A DNA stretch of 64,000 bases, taken from assembly GCF_002213415.1 (NCBI RefSeq), contig NZ_NJGU01000004.1:496001-560000 (forward strand), in the 5' to 3' direction. Positions 1 to 9,240 of this stretch are shown here, one piece after another (within the stretch, counting starts at the first letter, position 1; every line of letters starts with the position of its first letter). The notes beneath the pieces are model-generated. The model did no database searches. It saw only the letters and a list, made by a program, of their open reading frames with translations, and had not been told where the DNA came from. Both the position numbers and the translations under genes were made by a program. The DNA is from Herbaspirillum robiniae (GTDB lineage Bacteria; Pseudomonadota; Gammaproteobacteria; Burkholderiales; Burkholderiaceae_D).

Positions 1-777
1 CGCCGTCTTGGTGTTGGAGAACGCCAGGCCCGCCTGCAGCGCGGCCACGGCCATGCGTTCGCGCAGCGCGAGGTCATTGGGCTTGCGCATGAGTTGCGGC
101 AGCGTGGCCATGATGTCGCGCGCGGCGGCCGCGGCCAGGCTGGCCGAGACCGGATTGCGGTTGACGTTCCAGATCGATTCCAGCGCGTGCGACAGCGCAT
201 CCAGCCCGCTGGCCAGCGTGGCGCCGGGCGGCAGCGAGAGCATCAGCTTGGCGTCGATGACGGCGGCCTCGGGCCAGGTCCACGGGCGGTGCAGCGAGTA
301 CTTGCTGCCGGCGGCGGCGTCCCAGATGGTGGCCCAGGGCGTGACTTCGCTGCCGGTGCCGGCGGTGGTCGGCACGGCGATCAGGGCCTTGGCGCCGGCG
401 GCGGCCAGCGGCGCGCCGTCGCGCAGATGCGCCAGCAGCTCGTCGAAACGGCCCGAAGGTGTCGGCGCCAGCATGGCCTTGGCGCAGTCGATCACGCTGC
501 CGCCGCCGAAGGCGATCACGCATTCGACCTCGCGATGCCGCGACCACACGCGCTCGTACATGGCCGACAGCCAGCTCACGTCCGGATTGGGCAGCACCGT
601 ATTCTCGATGCCTGCCAGTTGCGGGCCGAGCAGGTTGGCGAGGTATTGTTCCAGGCCCAGCGCCTGGGCTTCGGGGAACGTGACCAGCAGCGCGCGGCGG
701 CCGGCCAGCAGGGCCGGCAGTCGTTCCAGGCTGCCGGCGCCGGCATGCACCGAGACAGGGTTATGAAAATTCCACAT
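1..777 (-). CDS. Iron-containing alcohol dehydrogenase, phosphonate-associated (3' end cut by window)
   Basis: Group III iron-dependent alcohol dehydrogenase; 259 codons are visible and the C-terminus lies beyond base 1. The ATG at 777 begins MWNFHNPVSV. Visible landmarks are the NAD-binding GGGSVID at residues 91-97, the TTAGTGSEVTPW segment, and the metal-ligand stretches AVIDAKLM and DALSHALE. It follows phnE by 30 bases on the same strand. A family of iron ADHs is known to travel with phnCDE and is thought to reduce an aldehyde made from a phosphonate such as phosphonoacetaldehyde. That substrate is inferred from context only. No C-P lyase or phosphonatase gene is visible inside the window. 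Confidence 0.88.
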   Translation of the reverse strand, partial: MWNFHNPVSVHAGAGSLERLPALLAGRRALLVTFPEAQALGLEQYLANLLGPQLAGIENTVLPNPDVSWLSAMYERVWSRHREVECVIAFGGGSVIDCAKAMLAPTPSGRFDELLAHLRDGAPLAAAGAKALIAVPTTAGTGSEVTPWATIWDAAAGSKYSLHRPWTWPEAAVIDAKLMLSLPPGATLASGLDALSHALESIWNVNRNPVSASLAAAAARDIMATLPQLMRKPNDLALRERMAVAALQAGLAFSNTKTA

Positions 778-807
778 GAAGATATTTTTCTGAAATGGTG
801 ATCTGGT

Positions 808-1653
808 TCAGTGCGAGCGGCCGTCCTGGATCATCTGGCGCAGGCGGCTGGAGATGGCGTCGGCGACCACCACCATCAGCGTCACCACGACGATGCAGGT
901 GGCGGTGTCCTGGTACTTGAACAATTTGAGGCTGTTGACCAGCTCGAAGCCGAGGCCGCCGGCGCCGACCATGCCCAGCACGGTGGCCTGGCGCAGGTTG
1001 ACCTCGAAGCGGTAGAGCACCGTCGCGATCCAGGCGGTGACGACCTGCGGCAGCACGCCGAACACGATCACCTGCAGCGGACGGGCGCCGGTGGCGCGCA
1101 GCGCTTCGAGCGGGCCGTCGTCGATTTCCTCGATGCTTTCGGCGAAGAACTTGCCGACCATGCCCACGCCGTGCAGCGCCAGCGCCAGCACGCCGGGGAA
1201 GGGGCCCAGGCCGACCGCCGAGACGAACACCAGCGCCAGGATCAGTTCGTTGATGCTGCGCGTGACGTTCAGGGCCTGGCGCACCGCCTGGTAGACGACG
1301 CGGTTGCGGTTCAGGTTGCGCGCCGCGAGGAAGGACACCGGGATGGCGCCGATCACGCCCAGCAGCGTGCCCCATAGCGCGATCTGCACGGTCTCCACGG
1401 CCGGCGTCAGCAGGTTGCCCAGGATGCTCCAGTTGGGCGGGACGGAGCGCGAGATGAAGTCGCCGATCTGCGGCAGGCCGCCGGCCAGTTCGCTCCATGA
1501 CAGTTGCGTGCCGTGCGCGCTCCACGCCAGTACGAAGGCGGCGCCGGCGACGGCGGCCACGCACAGCAGCCAGGCGCGCAGGTTCAGCGGGCGCGGGCCG
1601 GTCCAGACGTAGTCGTGGTAGCTGCCCGAGGCGTCGGGGGAAGAGGCGTTCAT
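808..1653 (-). CDS. phnE: Phosphonate ABC transporter permease PhnE
   Basis: Inner-membrane permease of the phosphonate importer, 281 residues. It has several hydrophobic helices and the cytoplasmic loop EALRATGARPLQVIVFG, which is the EAA-type contact with the ATPase. I start it at the ATG at 1653, whose A is also the last base of the phnC stop codon (TGATG), so the two genes are translationally coupled. A GTG one codon upstream is possible but less likely. The gene is last of the three transporter genes, followed by the alcohol dehydrogenase. The exact substrate (phosphonate, phosphite or related) cannot be read from the sequence. Confidence 0.93.
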   Translation of the reverse strand: MNASSPDASGSYHDYVWTGPRPLNLRAWLLCVAAVAGAAFVLAWSAHGTQLSWSELAGGLPQIGDFISRSVPPNWSILGNLLTPAVETVQIALWGTLLGVIGAIPVSFLAARNLNRNRVVYQAVRQALNVTRSINELILALVFVSAVGLGPFPGVLALALHGVGMVGKFFAESIEEIDDGPLEALRATGARPLQVIVFGVLPQVVTAWIATVLYRFEVNLRQATVLGMVGAGGLGFELVNSLKLFKYQDTATCIVVVTLMVVVADAISSRLRQMIQDGRSH

Positions 1654-2453
1654 CACAGTACTCCTTGTGCGGCCAGCTCGGGCGCGGGCGTCCGGGCAAG
1701 CGGCTGCTCCGCGGGCTGGACTTGTTCCAGTCCGCTGTAGATCAGGTTGAGGTGGGACTCGCGCAGCTCGTCGCCGCGGCCGTCGAACACCAGCTTGCCG
1801 CCGGAGAGGCCGACGATGCGGTCGCCGAATTCACGGGCGTAGTCCACCTGGTGCAGGTTGCACACCACCGTGATGCCCAGTTCGCGGCAGGCCGCGCGCA
1901 GGTATTGCAGCACCAGGCGCGAGGTCTTGGGGTCGAGGCTGGCTACCGGCTCGTCGGCCAGGATCACCTGCGGGCGTTGCGCCAGCGCGCGCGCGATGCC
2001 GACCCGCTGGCGCTGGCCGCCGGAGAGCGAATCGGTGCGTTCATGCGCCTTGTGCTCGAGCTCGACGCGGCGCAGGCAGTCCATGGCCAGCTCCACGTCC
2101 TGCCGCGAGAACAGCTGCAGGATGGAGGCCAGAGCAGACACCTGGCCGAGCCGCCCGGTCAGCACGTTCTTCAGGACCGACAGGCGCGGCACCACGTTGT
2201 GGTGCTGGAAGATCATGGCCACGTTGCGGCGCAGCTTGCGCACGTTGCGCATGTCGGTGGCGTCGAATCCGGCCGCCACCAGTTCGCCGGAACCGGGCGT
2301 GACCAGGCCGTTGATACAGCGCAGCAGGGTCGACTTGCCGGCGCCCGAGGGGCCCAGCACCACCAGGAATTCGCCGGCGGCGACATCGAGGTCGATGCCG
2401 CGCAGCACGGCATTGCTGCCGTAGTGCTTGGTGAGCGATCGGATCCTGATCAT
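1653..2453 (-). CDS. phnC: Phosphonate ABC transporter ATP-binding protein PhnC
   Basis: Cytoplasmic ATPase of the phosphonate importer, 266 residues. Walker A is GPSGAGKST near residue 35, the ABC signature is LSGGQRQRVGIARAL, and Walker B is VILADEPVASLDP, so all nucleotide-binding elements are intact. It begins MIRIRSLTKHYGSNAVLRGI. Its ATG overlaps the phnD stop codon by one base (TAATG) and its stop overlaps the phnE start by one base, giving a tightly coupled phnD-phnC-phnE operon. Length and motifs are ordinary for the family. Confidence 0.95.
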   Translation of the reverse strand: MIRIRSLTKHYGSNAVLRGIDLDVAAGEFLVVLGPSGAGKSTLLRCINGLVTPGSGELVAAGFDATDMRNVRKLRRNVAMIFQHHNVVPRLSVLKNVLTGRLGQVSALASILQLFSRQDVELAMDCLRRVELEHKAHERTDSLSGGQRQRVGIARALAQRPQVILADEPVASLDPKTSRLVLQYLRAACRELGITVVCNLHQVDYAREFGDRIVGLSGGKLVFDGRGDELRESHLNLIYSGLEQVQPAEQPLARTPAPELAAQGVL

Positions 2454-3322
2454 TATTTCATCGCCTTCAGGTCGAGGTTGAGGATCTTGGCGGTGTCGCG
2501 CACCACGTTGTAGGCGGCGTCGTTGGTCGCGACGAACCCGTTCAGTTCGCCGCGATCACCCCAGGTCACGCCCTTAAGGCTGCCGAAGGCGGCGGCGATC
2601 CTGGTGCGAAGCTCCGGCGGCAGATCCTTGCGCCAGACCATCGGCGACTCGGGGATGTCGGGCGAAGTCCACACGATATTCAGGTCGTCCTGCTTGACGA
2701 CGCCTTTGCTGACTGCCAGCGCCAGAATGGGCGAGGCCACGGCGGCGGCGTCGACCTTCTTGTTGGCCACGGCCAAAATGCTGGCGTCATGGGAGCCGGA
2801 GAAAACCACGCGGGAGAAATACTTGGCCGGCTCGTAGCCAGCTTTGGTCAGGCCGGCATTGGGGAACAGATGGCCAGACGCCGAGGACGGATCGACGAAC
2901 GCCAGAGTCTTGCCCTTGAGTTGTGCCAAGGTGGCAAGGCCGCTGTCCTTGCGAGTGATCAGCAGGCTGTTGTAGGAAGTCTTGCCGGACTTTTTGGTCT
3001 CGGGCACGGCGAAGGCCTCGACGTTGGCGACTGTGGTGGCCAGGGCGTAGGAGAACGGGCCAAGGTAGGCGATGTCGAGTTTCTTGGCGCGCAAGGCCTC
3101 GATGATGCCGTTGTAGTCGGTCGAGATGAAGGGCTTGACCTTCATGCCCAGCTGCTGCTCCAGCTTGGCGATGACTTCCTTGCTGTTTTCCAGCATGGCC
3201 TGGGCGTCCTCGGACGGAATCAGGCCGATGGTCAGGGTCTGTTGTTGGGCGAAGGCGGGCTGGCCCAGCAGTGAGCCGGCGAGGGAGCCCAGGCAGAGGG
3301 CGAGGAGGGAGCGTCGTTTCAT
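2453..3322 (-). CDS. phnD: Phosphonate ABC transporter periplasmic binding protein PhnD
   Basis: Periplasmic binding protein that captures the oxyanion for PhnCE, 289 residues from the ATG at 3322. That start gives a clean signal peptide (MKRRSLLALCLGSLAGSLLG, cleavage after QPAFA). The mature part opens QQQTLTIGLIPSEDAQ, typical of PhnD. An in-frame start at 3427 would bury the signal peptide and is rejected. This is the promoter-proximal gene of the operon and faces a divergent LysR regulator, as expected for substrate-induced control. Confidence 0.93.
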   Translation of the reverse strand: MKRRSLLALCLGSLAGSLLGQPAFAQQQTLTIGLIPSEDAQAMLENSKEVIAKLEQQLGMKVKPFISTDYNGIIEALRAKKLDIAYLGPFSYALATTVANVEAFAVPETKKSGKTSYNSLLITRKDSGLATLAQLKGKTLAFVDPSSASGHLFPNAGLTKAGYEPAKYFSRVVFSGSHDASILAVANKKVDAAAVASPILALAVSKGVVKQDDLNIVWTSPDIPESPMVWRKDLPPELRTRIAAAFGSLKGVTWGDRGELNGFVATNDAAYNVVRDTAKILNLDLKAMK

Positions 3323-3468
3323 GTTCTGTCTGTCCTTGTTCGGTGGCGCGCAAGGCATTTGGGCCTTGATGGGTTCGCGGCTGTCATTCGGAAATGCGGA
3401 AAAGTGAAAACCATGCAAAATAGCCACGAGGCTTGGTGTGGCAAGGTGTTCGTCCGGACAGGAAGAAG

Positions 3469-3507
3469 ATTAAAGAGGCTTTATGACGCCTTTATTATCG
3501 ATATAAT
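3469..3507. promoter_or_regulatory. Divergent phnD / LysR control region with -10 box and dyad
   Basis: AT-rich part of the 222-base gap between phnD and the LysR gene. A TATAAT hexamer at 3502-3507 points toward the LysR gene, but its -35 region is poor. An imperfect dyad at 3469-3484 (ATTAAAG AG GCTTTAT) is a candidate LysR operator. The assignment rests on position and symmetry only. Confidence 0.45.
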
Positions 3508-3544
3508 CTTAAAAATCACTGTCTACTATTGATTGGATCTATAG

Positions 3545-4405
3545 ATGACGCCATCCCAACTGCGCGCCTTCCTGGCCGTGGCCCGCCATCGCGGCTTTTC
3601 CGCCGCGGCGCGCGCGCTCGGCGTGAGCCAGCCCACCCTGACCACCCAGGTGCAGTCGCTGGAGCGCGAGCACAACGTCGAACTGTTCTTTCGCCGCGGA
3701 CGGCGGCTGGATTTGTCGGAGACCGCCCAGCGGCTGCTGCCGATCGCGCAGAACATCGCCGAGCTGGAGCTCGATGCGCTGAACCTGCTGGTCAATTCCG
3801 GTGCGCTGCATGTGGGCCACCTGCGCATCGGCGCGGTCGGGCCGTTCCATGTGATCGAGATGGTGGACGCCTACCGCGCGCGTTATCCGAAGGTCGAGCT
3901 GTCGATCAAGCTGGGTAACTCCAAGCAGTCGTTGGCCGACCTTGAAAACTACGTGACCGACGTCGCCGTGCTGGCCAGCTTCAACGACGACGCGCGTTTT
4001 CACGCCGTGCCTTACGCCGACCACGCGGTGGTGCTGTTCGCGCATCGCAGCCATCCGTTCTACAAGCGCGAATCGGTGACCCTGGCCGAGCTGGCCAACC
4101 AGCCGTTGCTGATGCGCGAGCGCGGCTCCACCACGCGCTTGGCGCTGGAAAAAGCGATGACCGACGCCGGCGTGGAGCCGCAGGTGGCCATGGAAATCGG
4201 CAGCCGCGAGGCGCTGCGCGAGGCGGTGGCGCGCGGGCTGGGACTGGGCGCGGTGTCGGAGGCGGAGTTCGTGCCGGATCCGCGCTTCCGGATGGTGCGC
4301 ATCGAGGGCGATCCGGTGGCAACCCACACTTATGTGTACTGCCTGGCCGAGCGTCGCGAAGGGCGGCTGGTGGGATCGTTCATGAAGATCGCCGCGCGCG
4401 GCTGA
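3545..4405 (+). CDS. LysR-family regulator, probably of phosphonate uptake genes
   Basis: LysR-type transcription factor of 286 residues. The winged helix-turn-helix occupies about residues 2-60 (MTPSQLRAFLAVARHRGFSA, then a SQPTLTTQVQSLE recognition region), followed by the type-2 periplasmic-like effector domain. It is transcribed away from phnD across a 222-base gap, the classic arrangement for a LysR activator of its neighbour. A LysR subgroup associated with aminoethylphosphonate catabolism is known and this protein may belong to it. The effector is not deducible here. Confidence 0.9.
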   Translation: MTPSQLRAFLAVARHRGFSAAARALGVSQPTLTTQVQSLEREHNVELFFRRGRRLDLSETAQRLLPIAQNIAELELDALNLLVNSGALHVGHLRIGAVGPFHVIEMVDAYRARYPKVELSIKLGNSKQSLADLENYVTDVAVLASFNDDARFHAVPYADHAVVLFAHRSHPFYKRESVTLAELANQPLLMRERGSTTRLALEKAMTDAGVEPQVAMEIGSREALREAVARGLGLGAVSEAEFVPDPRFRMVRIEGDPVATHTYVYCLAERREGRLVGSFMKIAARG

Positions 4406-4488
4406 CGATCCGGGGGCATCCTGCCTGAACGGGGCCTTTGCCTTATCATTACGGTTTGCCCAAATTTTCAAGCGATCGGAGACTGAAC

Positions 4489-4791
4489 GTGATCAAGCAT
4501 ATCGTGATGTGGAAGCTGAAGGACCATGCCGAAGGCGGCGACAAGGCCACCAACATCCGCAAGATGAAGGAACTGCTGGACAGCTGCGCCAACGTCGTGC
4601 CCGGCATCCTCAAGTTCGAGGCGGTGGTGGCACAGCCCGGCCTGGAAGCGACCTATGACGTGGTGCTGTACTCCGAGTTCGCGTCGCGCGCCGCGCTGGA
4701 CGCCTACCAGGACCATCCCGACCACGTCGCCATCAAACCCTTCATCGGCGCCGTGCGCGAAGCGCGCCAGTGCATGGACTACGAAGTCTGA
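4489..4791 (+). CDS. Dabb-domain (stress-responsive alpha-beta barrel) protein
   Basis: Protein of 100 residues with the Dabb ferredoxin-like fold: it opens VIKHIVMWKLKD and carries the ASRAALDAYQDHPDHVAI core. Such proteins form dimeric alpha-beta barrels; their function in bacteria is mostly unknown. I use the GTG at 4489 because GATCGGAGA lies just upstream and homologues begin here; the upstream in-frame ATG at 4438 adds an unrelated tail. It is the first of three closely spaced genes with a thioesterase and a GNAT acetyltransferase. Confidence 0.85.
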   Translation: MIKHIVMWKLKDHAEGGDKATNIRKMKELLDSCANVVPGILKFEAVVAQPGLEATYDVVLYSEFASRAALDAYQDHPDHVAIKPFIGAVREARQCMDYEV

Positions 4792-4802
4792 GCGGAGCCG
4801 AG

Positions 4803-5267
4803 ATGAGCCTGGCCCTGACCGACGTTTTCCCGCAGGGGAACCCCTATCTGCAAGAGCTGGGCGTGCAAGTGCTGGATTACGGCGACGACCGCGCCGTGAT
4901 GGCGCTGCTGCTCAAGCCCGAATTCATGAACAGCTGGCAGGTGGCCCAGGGCGGCATCTCGATGACGCTGATGGACGTGGCCATGGGCCTGGCCGCGCGC
5001 GCCGGCACCGACGCCAAGTCGTCGGCCACGGTGGAGATGAGCAGCAGCTTCCTGCAGCCGGCCGGCCATGCGGGCGACACCATCGTCGCGCGCGGCCATA
5101 CCTACCATCGCTCGACCACCCTGTGCTTTTGCCAGGCCGAGCTGTGGAACGGCGACAAGCTGGTGGCCAAGGCCATGGGCACCTTCAAGCTGGTGCGCCG
5201 TCTCGATATCTCCAAGAAGCTCGACCACGAGCAGCCAATGCAGTCAACCAAGGAACACGCCAAATGA
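4803..5267 (+). CDS. PaaI-type hotdog-fold thioesterase
   Basis: Hotdog-fold thioesterase of 154 residues, predicted to hydrolyse an acyl- or aryl-CoA. Diagnostic segments are EFMNSWQVAQGGISMTLMD and the GDTIVARGHTYHRSTTLCFC strand pair. The ATG at 4803 is preceded by GAGCGGAG. It starts 12 bases after the Dabb gene, and its stop overlaps the next start as ATGA, so the three genes form one operon. The CoA substrate is not identifiable from sequence. Confidence 0.88.
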   Translation: MSLALTDVFPQGNPYLQELGVQVLDYGDDRAVMALLLKPEFMNSWQVAQGGISMTLMDVAMGLAARAGTDAKSSATVEMSSSFLQPAGHAGDTIVARGHTYHRSTTLCFCQAELWNGDKLVAKAMGTFKLVRRLDISKKLDHEQPMQSTKEHAK

Positions 5268-5683
5268 AAATCATCGTGGGCAGCTGGGAAGCGCTGCGCG
5301 CGCATGCGCAGCCGATTCGTTTTGAAGTCTTCGTCGATGAACAGAAAGTGCCGGCCGAGATCGAGCTCGACGAGATGGACGCCGTCTGCGTGCATGCCGT
5401 GGCCTATGCCGACGACGGCGCGCCGCTGGCCACCGGCCGCCTGCTGCCGGACGGCCACGTCGGCCGTATGGCGGTGTTGAAGCCTGGGCGCGGCAAGGGC
5501 GTGGGCGGGGCGGTGCTGCAGGCGCTGATTGGCGCGGCGCGCGAGCGCGGCGACAGCGAGGTGATCCTGAACGCCCAGACCCATGCCGAGAAGTTCTACG
5601 CCGCCCATGGTTTCGCGCGCGAGGGCGAGGAGTTCATGGAAGCCGGCATCCCCCACATCACCATGCGCGCCGCCCTGGCGTGA
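5264..5683 (+). CDS. GNAT-family N-acetyltransferase (ElaA-like)
   Basis: GNAT acetyltransferase of 139 residues. The acetyl-CoA-binding motif A region appears as GRMAVLKPGRGKGVGGAVLQ, followed by VILNAQTHAEKFYAAHGF. The pattern resembles the ElaA/YjcF subgroup, whose substrates are largely unknown. The start overlaps the thioesterase stop (ATGA), indicating coupled translation, and a clear terminator follows at 5723. Confidence 0.88.
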   Translation: MKIIVGSWEALRAHAQPIRFEVFVDEQKVPAEIELDEMDAVCVHAVAYADDGAPLATGRLLPDGHVGRMAVLKPGRGKGVGGAVLQALIGAARERGDSEVILNAQTHAEKFYAAHGFAREGEEFMEAGIPHITMRAALA

Positions 5684-5722
5684 GCATGTCCTGCCGCCGC
5701 TCCCGGCATCGGGACGGCGGCG

Positions 5723-5750
5723 ACCCGGATGCTTCCGGGTTCTTCTTTCT
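5723..5750 (+). terminator. Rho-independent terminator after the GNAT gene
   Basis: Perfect 7-base stem (acccgga / tccgggt) with a TGCT loop, followed by TCTTCTTTCT. It lies 40 bases after the GNAT stop and ends just before the convergent chemoreceptor gene. Confidence 0.8.
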
Positions 5751-5753
5751 ACT

Positions 5754-7337
5754 TCAGATGTTCCTGCTCAGCCGCAGGGCCGCTTCCGGCGTGTCCGCCA
5801 GGCGGAAATAGCACAGTTGCGCCCGCAGCTCGCGGGCGTGCGCCGCGACCAGTTCCGCAGTGGAAGCCAGTTCTTCGGAAGCCGCCGCGTTGCGCTGGGT
5901 GGTTTCGTTGAGCTGCAACACGGCCGAGCCGATCTCGTGGACGCCTTCTTCCTGCATGGTGGAGGACAGGGTGATCTGGTTGATCTGCTGGGAGGCCTGG
6001 CGGATGCCGTGCAATGTGCCTTCCACCAGGCGCTGGCTGGTTTCTTCCGCCATGGCCACGCTTTGCTCGGCGATCTCGCTGATCTCGCGCGCGCTGTCCT
6101 GGCTGCGTTCGGCCAGCTTGCGGATTTCGGCTGCCACCACCGAGAAGCCGCGTCCATGCTCGCCGGCGCGCGAGGCTTCGATGGCTGCATTGAGCGCCAG
6201 CAGGTTGGTCTGGTAGGCGATGTCGTCGATCACGCCGACCTGGCGCGCGATGCCGCGCATGGCCGAGACTGTCGACTGCACGGCCGCGCCGCTCTTGTCG
6301 GCGTCCGAGGCCGCGGCTTCGGCGATGAGGTCGGTGCGGCGCGCGTGTTCGCCGGTTTCCTGGATGGCCTGGCTCATGCCGGAGATGGCCGCGTGGACTT
6401 CTTCCACTGCCGCGGCCTGCTCGCTGGAAGCGTGGGCCAGCGCCTGGGCGGTGGCGTTGAGCTGGTGCGAGGAGTTGCCCAGCGACTGGGTCGACAGCGT
6501 CACCCGGTGCATGATGTCGGTCAGGCGGTCGCGCATGGAGTGCATGGCGTGCAGCAGGCTGCTCTTGTCGTTGCGGCGCAGCCGCACGTCGATGCTGAGG
6601 TTGCCGTCGGCGATCTGGCGCACGATGTGGGCGGCATAGCCGGGCTCGCCGCCCAGCTCGCGGCGCAGACCGGTGATGATCCAGACCGCCAGCGCGATGC
6701 CCAGCAGCAGGCTGGCCCCGGCCAGCTGCAGGTTGTGCAGGCGCAGGCGTCGGTATTCGCTGGTGGCGTCGTCGTAGGACAGGCGGGTGAGGCGCTCCTG
6801 CAGCTGGCTCAGCGCGGACAGTTGTCCGGCGAGAGTGCCCAGCACCGGCGTGATCTGCGGCCACATCTGGTTGGCCTGGCTGACTTCGCCCGAGCCGATC
6901 AGGGCCGACACGCGGGTGCGCTGCTCGATGTACTGCCGCCAGTCATGTTCGAACTGCGCCGCCGCGGCGCTTTCTTCGGTGGTCATGCGGGTCGACATAT
7001 AGGCCTTCCAGCTGGCCTCGCAGGCGGCGTCCAGCCCGGCCAGGCGCGACAGCAGCTGCGGGATCTGCTGCTGGGGCGAGAGGCCGTCGCGCACCGGGCC
7101 GTCGGTGACGTTGGCCAGCATCAGGGCGCGGCCCATGACGTCGCGGTTGCTGTAGAGCGCGTCGCGGACCTTGGCGATCTCGATCAAGGCCAGCGTGCGG
7201 TCTTCATAGACGAAGCGCAGTTTTTCATTGCTGGACGCCATTCCCAGCGTGCCATACCAGGCCACGAGCACCACGCTGGCGCACAGCACCGCGACCAGTA
7301 TCCCCAGGCGCGCGGTGACCGATAGTTTCCATTGCAC
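5754..7337 (-). CDS. Methyl-accepting chemotaxis protein
   Basis: Membrane chemoreceptor of 527 residues. I start it at the GTG at 7337, which has AAGGAAA eight bases upstream and places the first membrane helix at residues 7-27. Upstream in-frame codons add a basic, unrelated tail. The order is TM1, a four-helix periplasmic sensor domain, TM2 ([17 protein letters not shown]), HAMP, then the signalling domain with the hairpin [20 protein letters not shown]. The C-terminal NWETF-type CheR tether is absent. It lies divergent from dctA, so sensing C4-dicarboxylates is possible, but that is inference from position. Confidence 0.92.
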   Translation of the reverse strand: MQWKLSVTARLGILVAVLCASVVLVAWYGTLGMASSNEKLRFVYEDRTLALIEIAKVRDALYSNRDVMGRALMLANVTDGPVRDGLSPQQQIPQLLSRLAGLDAACEASWKAYMSTRMTTEESAAAAQFEHDWRQYIEQRTRVSALIGSGEVSQANQMWPQITPVLGTLAGQLSALSQLQERLTRLSYDDATSEYRRLRLHNLQLAGASLLLGIALAVWIITGLRRELGGEPGYAAHIVRQIADGNLSIDVRLRRNDKSSLLHAMHSMRDRLTDIMHRVTLSTQSLGNSSHQLNATAQALAHASSEQAAAVEEVHAAISGMSQAIQETGEHARRTDLIAEAAASDADKSGAAVQSTVSAMRGIARQVGVIDDIAYQTNLLALNAAIEASRAGEHGRGFSVVAAEIRKLAERSQDSAREISEIAEQSVAMAEETSQRLVEGTLHGIRQASQQINQITLSSTMQEEGVHEIGSAVLQLNETTQRNAAASEELASTAELVAAHARELRAQLCYFRLADTPEAALRLSRNI

Positions 7338-7554
7338 AATATTTTCCTTGTAATCCCTTCCCTCGGGTGGCGTCACTATAGCGCCATTATTGCCGGCGAG
7401 AACGCAGAATAAAGGGCGCTTGGACCCCGTCTTTCTCGAGGATGTGGTTTCCCACAATACAAATGAAAAAGGCTCTGGTTCATACTTGCGCCCGAACCGG
7501 GGAGGGGGAGATCCTCCCGGACGAGAAAAGCCCCAGCGGACGGCGAGCCGCAAA

Positions 7555-7570
7555 AGGCCAGCGGTTTGCC
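7555..7570 (+). promoter_or_regulatory. Candidate sigma-54 promoter for dctA
   Basis: The element reads aGGCcaGcggtTTGCc. GG and GC are separated by the required ten bases, and it matches 8 of 12 defined positions of the -24/-12 consensus. It is 64 bases upstream of the dctA start at 7635. DctA is sigma-54/DctD controlled in several proteobacteria, but no dctBD genes are in the window, so this remains a prediction. Confidence 0.45.
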
Positions 7571-7634
7571 CCGGCGCGCGAGCGCCTATCCACTCAGGGG
7601 GCAGGCTGGAGATTGATGTTCATGGAGAATGAAA

Positions 7635-8957
7635 ATGACGGCGAAACAGCCCATTTATAAATCGCTTTACTTCCAGGTCCTGGTGGCCATCGTGATCGGC
7701 GTGCTGCTGGGTCACTTCTACCCATCCACCGGCGAGGCCATGAAGCCGCTCGGCGACGGCTTCGTCAAACTGATCAAGATGATCATCGCGCCGGTCATCT
7801 TCTGTACCGTCGTCACCGGCATCGCCGGCATGGAAGACATGAAGAAGGTCGGCAAGACCGGCGGCCTGGCGCTGCTGTACTTCGAGGTCGTCAGCACCGT
7901 GGCGCTGATCATCGGCCTGGTGCTGGTCAACGTGTTGAAGCCCGGCGTGGGCATGAACATCGATCCGGCCTCGCTGGACACCAAGGCGATCGCCTCCTAT
8001 ACCGCTCCCGGCAAGCTGGGCACGGTCACTGACTTCGTGCTGAGCATCATCCCCAGCAGCATGTTCGACGCCTTCGCCAAGGGCGACGTGCTGCAGGTGC
8101 TGCTGGTGGCCGTGCTGTTCGGCTTCGCACTGCACAAGTTCGGCGGTCGCGGCACCCTGATCTTCGACTTCATCGAGAAGATCTCGCACGTGCTGTTCTC
8201 GGTGGTGGGCACCATCATGAAGGTGGCCCCGATCGGCGCCTTCGGCGCGATGGCCTTCACCATCGGCAAGTACGGCGTCGGTTCGCTGTTCTCGCTGGCC
8301 AAGCTGATGGGCACCTTCTACCTGACCTGCCTGCTGTTCATCTTCATCGTGCTGGGCATCATCACCCGCCTGCACGGCTTCTCGATCTGGAAGTTCGTGA
8401 AGTACATCAAGGAAGAACTGCTGATCGTGCTGGGCACCTCGTCGTCTGAATCGGTGCTGCCGCGCATGCTGGCCAAGATGGAAAACGCCGGCGCCAAGAA
8501 GACCGTGGTCGGCCTGGTGATCCCCACCGGTTACTCGTTCAACCTGGACGGCACCGCGATCTACCTGACCATGGCGGCCGTATTCATCGCCCAGGCGACC
8601 AATACGCCGATGACCTTCGTGCAGGAACTGACGCTGCTGGGCGTGCTGCTGCTGACCTCCAAGGGCGCGGCGGGCATCACGGGCTCGGGCTTCATCGTGC
8701 TGGCGGCGACGCTGTCGGCGGTGGGACACCTGCCGGTGGCCGGCCTGGCGCTGATCCTGGGCATCGACCGCTTCATGTCGGAAGCGCGCGCGCTGACCAA
8801 CACCATCGGCAACGGCGTGGCGACCCTGGTCGTGGCGAAGTGGAGCGGCGAGCTGGACTCCAAGCGCCTGAACGCGGTGCTCAACAACGAAACGCCGGAA
8901 GATGCCAATGCGCCTGAAGCCGTGCTGGATCGCGCGGATTCGAAGATGCATCATTGA
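7635..8957 (+). CDS. dctA: C4-dicarboxylate/proton symporter DctA
   Basis: Inner-membrane importer of succinate, fumarate and malate, 440 residues, of the DAACS family. Landmarks are [17 protein letters not shown], the serine-rich hairpin [28 protein letters not shown] in the transport core, and [16 protein letters not shown] use the second ATG (7635) because GGAG at 7624-7627 is seven bases from it and only one base from the ATG at 7629. The gene stands alone, divergent from a chemoreceptor, and is followed by a strong terminator. Confidence 0.96.
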   Translation: MTAKQPIYKSLYFQVLVAIVIGVLLGHFYPSTGEAMKPLGDGFVKLIKMIIAPVIFCTVVTGIAGMEDMKKVGKTGGLALLYFEVVSTVALIIGLVLVNVLKPGVGMNIDPASLDTKAIASYTAPGKLGTVTDFVLSIIPSSMFDAFAKGDVLQVLLVAVLFGFALHKFGGRGTLIFDFIEKISHVLFSVVGTIMKVAPIGAFGAMAFTIGKYGVGSLFSLAKLMGTFYLTCLLFIFIVLGIITRLHGFSIWKFVKYIKEELLIVLGTSSSESVLPRMLAKMENAGAKKTVVGLVIPTGYSFNLDGTAIYLTMAAVFIAQATNTPMTFVQELTLLGVLLLTSKGAAGITGSGFIVLAATLSAVGHLPVAGLALILGIDRFMSEARALTNTIGNGVATLVVAKWSGELDSKRLNAVLNNETPEDANAPEAVLDRADSKMHH

Positions 8958-9001
8958 TGAGCGATTTTCCCGGAGGGCCGGAAACGGCTGCGCCGGGGAT
9001 T

Positions 9002-9043
9002 GCCCAAAGAAAAAGCGGACTTCGGTCCGCTTTTTCTTTGGGC
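9002..9043 (+). terminator. Long perfect hairpin terminator after dctA
   Basis: A 19-base perfect stem (9002-9020 with 9025-9043) around a TTCG tetraloop. The arms carry aaagaaaaa and tttttcttt, so the T-rich tract is inside the stem and works for either strand. Confidence 0.85.
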
Positions 9044-9207
9044 GCTATGTTTTTGCGTTTTCTTTTGCGGCGCGCCATCCGGCGGCGCGGCGGCGATTCG
9101 CGGCCGGTGCTTTGCGAGCCGGGGTAATTGTGGGGAGATGCTCAGGACCGGAGCTGGGCTAAAAGCCCGGCTGGATGCGGAGCCGGCGGCCTGGGCGGCA
9201 AGCGGCG

Positions 9208-9240
9208 AAAAAAAAGCCCACAACCTTGCGGTGTGGGCTT
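9208..9240 (-). terminator. Rho-independent terminator of the ygfZ-DUF4936-NRDE operon
   Basis: Nine-base stem aagcccaca / tgtgggctt (9214-9222 with 9232-9240). On the minus strand it is followed by a run of eight T (plus-strand A at 9208-9215). It lies about 140 bases beyond the NRDE stop. Confidence 0.8.

Noticed and set aside
74..547. Arginine-rich frames on both strands across the first 1.7 kb and elsewhere (for example 74-547, 1497-2513).
   Set aside because: They are antisense or shifted readings of the phosphonate genes and iron ADH, rich in Arg, Gly and His without domains, as usual in GC-rich DNA.
7484..7499. A ggttcatacttgc sequence upstream of dctA considered as a sigma-54 promoter.
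   Set aside because: GG and GC are nine bases apart instead of the required ten; the element at 7555 has correct spacing.
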